From positions 1-9,120 of the forward strand of contig JBAYVY010000132.1 in NCBI GenBank assembly GCA_041674345.1: 9,120 bases of DNA. The letters are read 5' to 3'. The DNA is from JBAYVY01 sp041674345 (lineage in GTDB: Bacteria; Planctomycetota; Phycisphaerae; Phycisphaerales; Zrk34). Made by a program: the position numbers and the translations under genes. Shown here piece by piece: positions 5,731-9,120 of this stretch; within the stretch, counting starts at the first letter, position 1, and each line of letters begins with the position of its first letter. The notes beneath the pieces are model-generated. The model had not been told where the DNA came from and searched no databases. It saw only the letters and a list, made by a program, of their open reading frames with translations.

Positions 5731-7677
5731 ATGGCCGTCCAGGCCGATGATTCAGAGTTCCGTCGATACAAGTTGGCCCGCCCGATTGGATTCATGTTCG
5801 CGTTGGCGTTGATGTCGTGCGCGCTGGCCGGTTGTCCGGGCGCGGCGGACTATCGCAAGCAGGCCGACGACGCGGCGATGACGCACATCGACAAGGCGAG
5901 GGAGAAGGCGCTGGGGCGGAAGGAGGCGTTCACGATCGAGACGCCGGCCCAAACGCTTCGTAGGCGTTTGCTCGAAGGCCAGCATTTGCGGACCCAGGGG
6001 CCGGCGTCGCTGGGCAGCGATCAACTGGAGCCGATGGAATACTGGCCGAAGGATGATTACCTCAAACGTGATCGCCCCGAAGCCCGCGACCCAATGCCGG
6101 TCAAGCCCGATGACCCGATGAAGATCACGCTGGCGCAGGCGTTGCAAATCGGGGCGTACAACAGTCTCGATTATCAGAGCAAGAAGGAAGATGTGTTTCG
6201 CACGGCGTTGCAACTGGACCTGGAGATCGACCAGTTTCGCAATACATATGCGGGATTGATCGGTTCGATTTTCGGGGCCGACGGCACCGCCGGCACGGGC
6301 ATGGACACGGGGCTGGTCAACACGGCACAGGCGGGCATCACGCGGCGGCTGGAATCGGGACTGAGTTTGTCCAGCCGGATCATGGTCGATCTGGCGCAGA
6401 TGCTGTCGAGCGGACGGGAAGGGTCATGGGGGATCGCGGCGGACATCTCGGTGACGCTGCCGCTGCTGGCCGGGGCGGGCGAACACATCGTGACCGAGCC
6501 GATGACGCAGGCGGAGCGGGAGGTGCTGTACGCCCTGTGGGATTTCGAGCGGTACAAGAAGACCTACGCGGTGCAGGCGGCCAGTGAATATCTGAACGTG
6601 CTGGCGCAGTTGAACCGTGTGGCGAACGCGGAGGGCAGTTACGAGCGGTTGATTCAATCCGTGCGTCGGTCGCAGGAGTTGGCGAAAGCCGGGCGTTTGT
6701 CGGAGATTCAGGTGAACCAGGCGGTTCAGGACATGCTCAAGGCGCGGGATTCATGGATCAGCGCGCGGATGAGTTATGACCGGCTGCTGGACAATTTCAA
6801 GAACACGCTGGGCCTGCCGACCGATGCGCGGATCACGCTGGAACCGACGGAAATGGCGCGGCTGGGCGAGGCGTCGAAACAGGTGCTGGGCATGGCGCCG
6901 AACGTGAACGAGGCCGAGGGACGCGATTACAAGCTGATCGACGCCGGCGGCGATGCGAAGGTGATGGAACCGAGCAACGACGGGGCGGGCCAATACGAGT
7001 TGCCCGTGGAAGAGGCGACGAAACTGGCGATTGAACACCGGCTGGATTTGAAGACGTCCGAGCAGCGCGTGACCGATGCGCAGCGGCAGGTGGTGGTGAC
7101 GGGCGATGCGTTGCGACCGGGGCTGAACCTGACGGCGAGCGCATCGGCGGGCGACCGGCGGGACGCGCTGTCGTCGGCGACGGAATCGACCGTGCGGTTC
7201 CGCCCGGAAAACGGGTACTACGATGTGGGGTTGGAGTTTGATTTTCCGTGGGAAAAAACAGCCGAGCGCAACGCATACCGCAACGCGCTGATCGACATGG
7301 AACGGGCGGTGCGAAGCGCGCAGGCTTTGGAGGACCAGGTGAAACTGGACGTGCGGAACGCGCTGCGGGGGCTGCGGCAGTCACGCGAAAGTTTTCGGAT
7401 TCAGTCGCGCGCGGTGATGGTGGCGCAAAACCGGGTGGACGCGACCAAGATGTTCATGGACGCCGATCGGGCGCAGATTCGTGACGTGCTGGAGGCGGAA
7501 AGTTCACTGGTGACCGCTCAAAACGCGCTGACCTCGGCCTTGGTCAGCTATCGCGTGTCGGAACTCCAGCTTCAGCGCGACATGGGCGTGCTGGAAGTCA
7601 ATGACCAGGGATTGTGGCAGGAATACATGCCCCCGGAAGTTAAGACCGCGGAAGTTCAGGCCCCGCCCCGGAAGTAA
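5731..7677 (+). CDS. TolC-family outer membrane efflux lipoprotein
   Basis: ATG 5731 has a strong GGAGG at 5721-5725; the GTG at 5719 has no such site. The product is 648 residues, longer than typical TolC proteins (about 450-500). A signal peptide ends in the lipobox LAGC (Cys35), as in the OprM group of lipid-anchored outer membrane channels. A roughly 95-residue charged N-terminal extension precedes the first outer membrane efflux repeat, which begins at ITLAQALQIGAYNSLDYQ (132-149). The second repeat begins at LPVEEATKLAIEHRLDLK (424-441). Long helices are visible at about 255-360 and 510-612, and the short glycine-rich stretches near 183-215 and 460-505 fit the barrel strands. An insert at about 372-422 separates the repeats. 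The protein should form the outer membrane duct for the adaptor encoded 42 nt downstream. The tail (MPPEVKTAEVQAPPRK) is coded by a repeat-like segment. Confidence 0.9.
   Translation: MAVQADDSEFRRYKLARPIGFMFALALMSCALAGCPGAADYRKQADDAAMTHIDKAREKALGRKEAFTIETPAQTLRRRLLEGQHLRTQGPASLGSDQLEPMEYWPKDDYLKRDRPEARDPMPVKPDDPMKITLAQALQIGAYNSLDYQSKKEDVFRTALQLDLEIDQFRNTYAGLIGSIFGADGTAGTGMDTGLVNTAQAGITRRLESGLSLSSRIMVDLAQMLSSGREGSWGIAADISVTLPLLAGAGEHIVTEPMTQAEREVLYALWDFERYKKTYAVQAASEYLNVLAQLNRVANAEGSYERLIQSVRRSQELAKAGRLSEIQVNQAVQDMLKARDSWISARMSYDRLLDNFKNTLGLPTDARITLEPTEMARLGEASKQVLGMAPNVNEAEGRDYKLIDAGGDAKVMEPSNDGAGQYELPVEEATKLAIEHRLDLKTSEQRVTDAQRQVVVTGDALRPGLNLTASASAGDRRDALSSATESTVRFRPENGYYDVGLEFDFPWEKTAERNAYRNALIDMERAVRSAQALEDQVKLDVRNALRGLRQSRESFRIQSRAVMVAQNRVDATKMFMDADRAQIRDVLEAESSLVTAQNALTSALVSYRVSELQLQRDMGVLEVNDQGLWQEYMPPEVKTAEVQAPPRK
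7629..7677 (+). repeat. Cluster of three GGAAGT-core repeats at the end of the TolC gene
   Basis: The segments GCCCCCGGAAGTT (7629-7641), GCGGAAGTT (7648-7656) and CGCCCCGGAAGTAA (7664-7677) follow one another. They encode the last residues of the TolC protein, which lie outside its conserved domain. The first shares a 13-base core (GCCCCCGGAAGTT) with copies at 1858-1872 and 5453-5467; the third supplies the stop codon. Confidence 0.55.
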
Positions 7678-7719
7678 CTGTAAAGCCCACGATGGTATCG
7701 CGGGTCTCGAAGGCAAACG

Positions 7720-9120
7720 ATGCAAAGTAACAACGACAAAACGCGGAAGATGCCGGGCAAGCCGGTGGTATGGATCGGGGGCGGCGCGGCGGTGGTCGCG
7801 ATCGCGGCGATGCTGGCGTGGGCCGGCGGCGCGTTCAGCTCGCCGGAACAAACGGTTTACGAGTCGGCGCAACTTTACACCGTCAAGCGTGAACCGCTGG
7901 TGGTCAGCGTCAATCAGCCCGGCGAGTTTGAATCGAGCAACAAGGTCATCATCAAGTCGCTGATCCGCGACAAGATGAACATTGAATGGATGATCGACGA
8001 AGGCACGAACGTTCAGCCGGGCGACGTGCTGGTGAAGATGGACACCACGCCGCTGCTGGACAAGCAGACGGATCTGGAACAGAAGCGGGACAATGCGAGA
8101 AGTTCGCTGGTGGCCGCGAAGGTGTCGCTGGAAAACACGACCAGCCAGAGCGACAGCGACACCGAACAGGCGGAGTTGAACGTGGAGTTCGCCAAGCTGA
8201 CGCTGGAGAAATACATCGCACCGGAGGGTGAATATCAGCAGAACCTCAAAGCCGCTCAGGGCGATGTGAAACTGGCGACGACCACGCTGGAAAACGCCCG
8301 AAACAAGCTGGAATGGTCGCGGAAACTTTTTGACAAGAAATACATCACCGAAAGCGAATACAAGGCCGACAAAGCGTCGGTGGACAAGGCGGAACTGGAC
8401 CTTCAAATCAGCGAAGGCAAACTGTCGCTGCTGGAAAAATACGACTACGCCCAGCAGAAACGCAAACTCGAAAGCGACCTCCAGCAGGCGCAGGCCAAAC
8501 TCGAGCGCGTGAAGAACAAGGCCAGGGCCGACATGGAAAACGCGAAGATTCAACTGGGCACGGCCCAGGCGAATCTCACGCGCATGCAGCGTGATCTGGA
8601 TCAGACGATTGAAGACCTCAAGAACGCCGTCATCACCTCGCCCGTCTCCGGCCGCGTCGTCTATGCCCCGCAGGGAAGCAACTGGCGTCGCAGCGAACCG
8701 CTCATCAAAGGCAGCGAAGTCCGCTACAACCAGGAGATCATCCACATCCCCGAAGCCGGTTCGATGATCGCCTCCATCAAAATCGACGAATCGCAGCGTG
8801 ACAAGGTCGAGGTCGGCATGTCCTGCGTGCTGTCCGGCCCCAACCTGCCCGACGCCGGTCTCACCGGCAAACTTTCCAACATCGCCGAGTATCTCGATCC
8901 TTCGGGCTGGTGGAACAGCAACGCCAAGGTTTACAGCGCCAAGATCGACATTGACAGCGACACCACCGAACTCCGCACCGGCATGAACTGCCAGACGCAA
9001 ATCATCGTCGCCAGTTACGCATCGGTCATCGCCGTCCCCCTCCAGGCCGTCACCAAACTCGGCGAACAGCACGTCGTTTACATCCCCGATGCCCGCGGCC
9101 TCCAACCCCGCCCCGTCGAA
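7720..9120 (+). CDS. HlyD/MacA-type periplasmic adaptor (membrane fusion protein), partial at the right edge
   Basis: The frame is open from ATG 7720 (AAGG at 7710-7713) to the last base, giving 467 residues with no stop. Order: short basic cytoplasmic N-terminus; one membrane anchor (about 16-36); first beta strands and half lipoyl domain (about 58-115, with DEGTNVQPGDVLVKMD); a long heptad-rich coiled coil (about 115-303); second half lipoyl motif ITSPVSGRVVYAP (305-317); then a beta-barrel region (about 340-450, with SMIASIKIDESQRDKVEVGM). This is the architecture of adaptors linking an inner membrane transporter to TolC. The long hairpin and membrane anchor fit ABC-type (MacA-like) or HlyD-type systems; the missing partner gene should decide. 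It follows the TolC gene after 42 nt, with no terminator seen, so the two are probably cotranscribed. Codon choice changes from G-ending to C-ending in its last third. Confidence 0.9.
   Translation, partial: MQSNNDKTRKMPGKPVVWIGGGAAVVAIAAMLAWAGGAFSSPEQTVYESAQLYTVKREPLVVSVNQPGEFESSNKVIIKSLIRDKMNIEWMIDEGTNVQPGDVLVKMDTTPLLDKQTDLEQKRDNARSSLVAAKVSLENTTSQSDSDTEQAELNVEFAKLTLEKYIAPEGEYQQNLKAAQGDVKLATTTLENARNKLEWSRKLFDKKYITESEYKADKASVDKAELDLQISEGKLSLLEKYDYAQQKRKLESDLQQAQAKLERVKNKARADMENAKIQLGTAQANLTRMQRDLDQTIEDLKNAVITSPVSGRVVYAPQGSNWRRSEPLIKGSEVRYNQEIIHIPEAGSMIASIKIDESQRDKVEVGMSCVLSGPNLPDAGLTGKLSNIAEYLDPSGWWNSNAKVYSAKIDIDSDTTELRTGMNCQTQIIVASYASVIAVPLQAVTKLGEQHVVYIPDARGLQPRPVE

Noticed and set aside
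7504..9105. 533-codon minus-strand frame opposite the TolC and adaptor genes
   Set aside because: It spans two real genes and the gap between them in antisense, and repeated hydrophobic-looking stretches merely mirror the coiled-coil codons.

Overview
The window is high-GC DNA with good Shine-Dalgarno sites (GGAG, GGAGG, AAGG) before most starts. It holds Gram-negative envelope genes: lipoproteins, a TolC-type outer membrane protein, a periplasmic adaptor and a rhombosortase. The protein families and style suggest a planctomycete-like organism (Phycisphaerae-like would fit), but there is no rRNA or marker gene, so this is only an inference. Several genes are broken by single-base changes, two of them in or beside G runs, which looks like draft or metagenomic long-read sequence or recent gene decay.

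Layout. 1-186: a perfect 7-bp tandem array (AGTCGGA x14) faced by a degenerate array in the opposite sense. 218-745 (+): an AhpC/TSA-Redoxin family gene with a one-base frameshift and a lost 3' end. It meets, tail to tail, a minus-strand lipoprotein gene that has also lost its 3' end; the junction is near 745. 983-3960 (-): a compact operon, read right to left: a possible 46-residue single-span membrane peptide (frameshifted), a secreted VIT + von Willebrand A (VWA) protein, a rhombosortase, and the truncated lipoprotein. Neighbours overlap or lie 5-6 nt apart. 3970-4131: divergent intergenic region. 4132-5655 (+): a sigma-54 activator with no receiver or other recognised sensor domain. 5731-7677 (+): a TolC-family outer membrane lipoprotein. 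7720-9120 (+): an HlyD/MacA-type adaptor that runs off the right edge.

Main finding. As read, the VIT-VWA protein ends in a glycine-rich stretch with no anchor. One base added in the G-rich tract near 1785-1789 opens a textbook GlyGly-CTERM signal: a Gly-rich run, the AIDPLTLG motif, a short hydrophobic helix, then KKRR. The repaired stop then lies 5 nt before the rhombosortase ATG. Rhombosortase is the intramembrane protease that processes GlyGly-CTERM proteins, so this is a one-enzyme/one-substrate cassette. It parallels the known pairing of VIT-VWA proteins with dedicated sortases in marine proteobacteria, with a different sorting enzyme in place.

On the plus strand, the TolC protein and adaptor would form the outer-membrane and periplasmic parts of a tripartite exporter, with the transporter expected just past the right edge. 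The sigma-54 activator upstream may control it, but I see no -24/-12 element.
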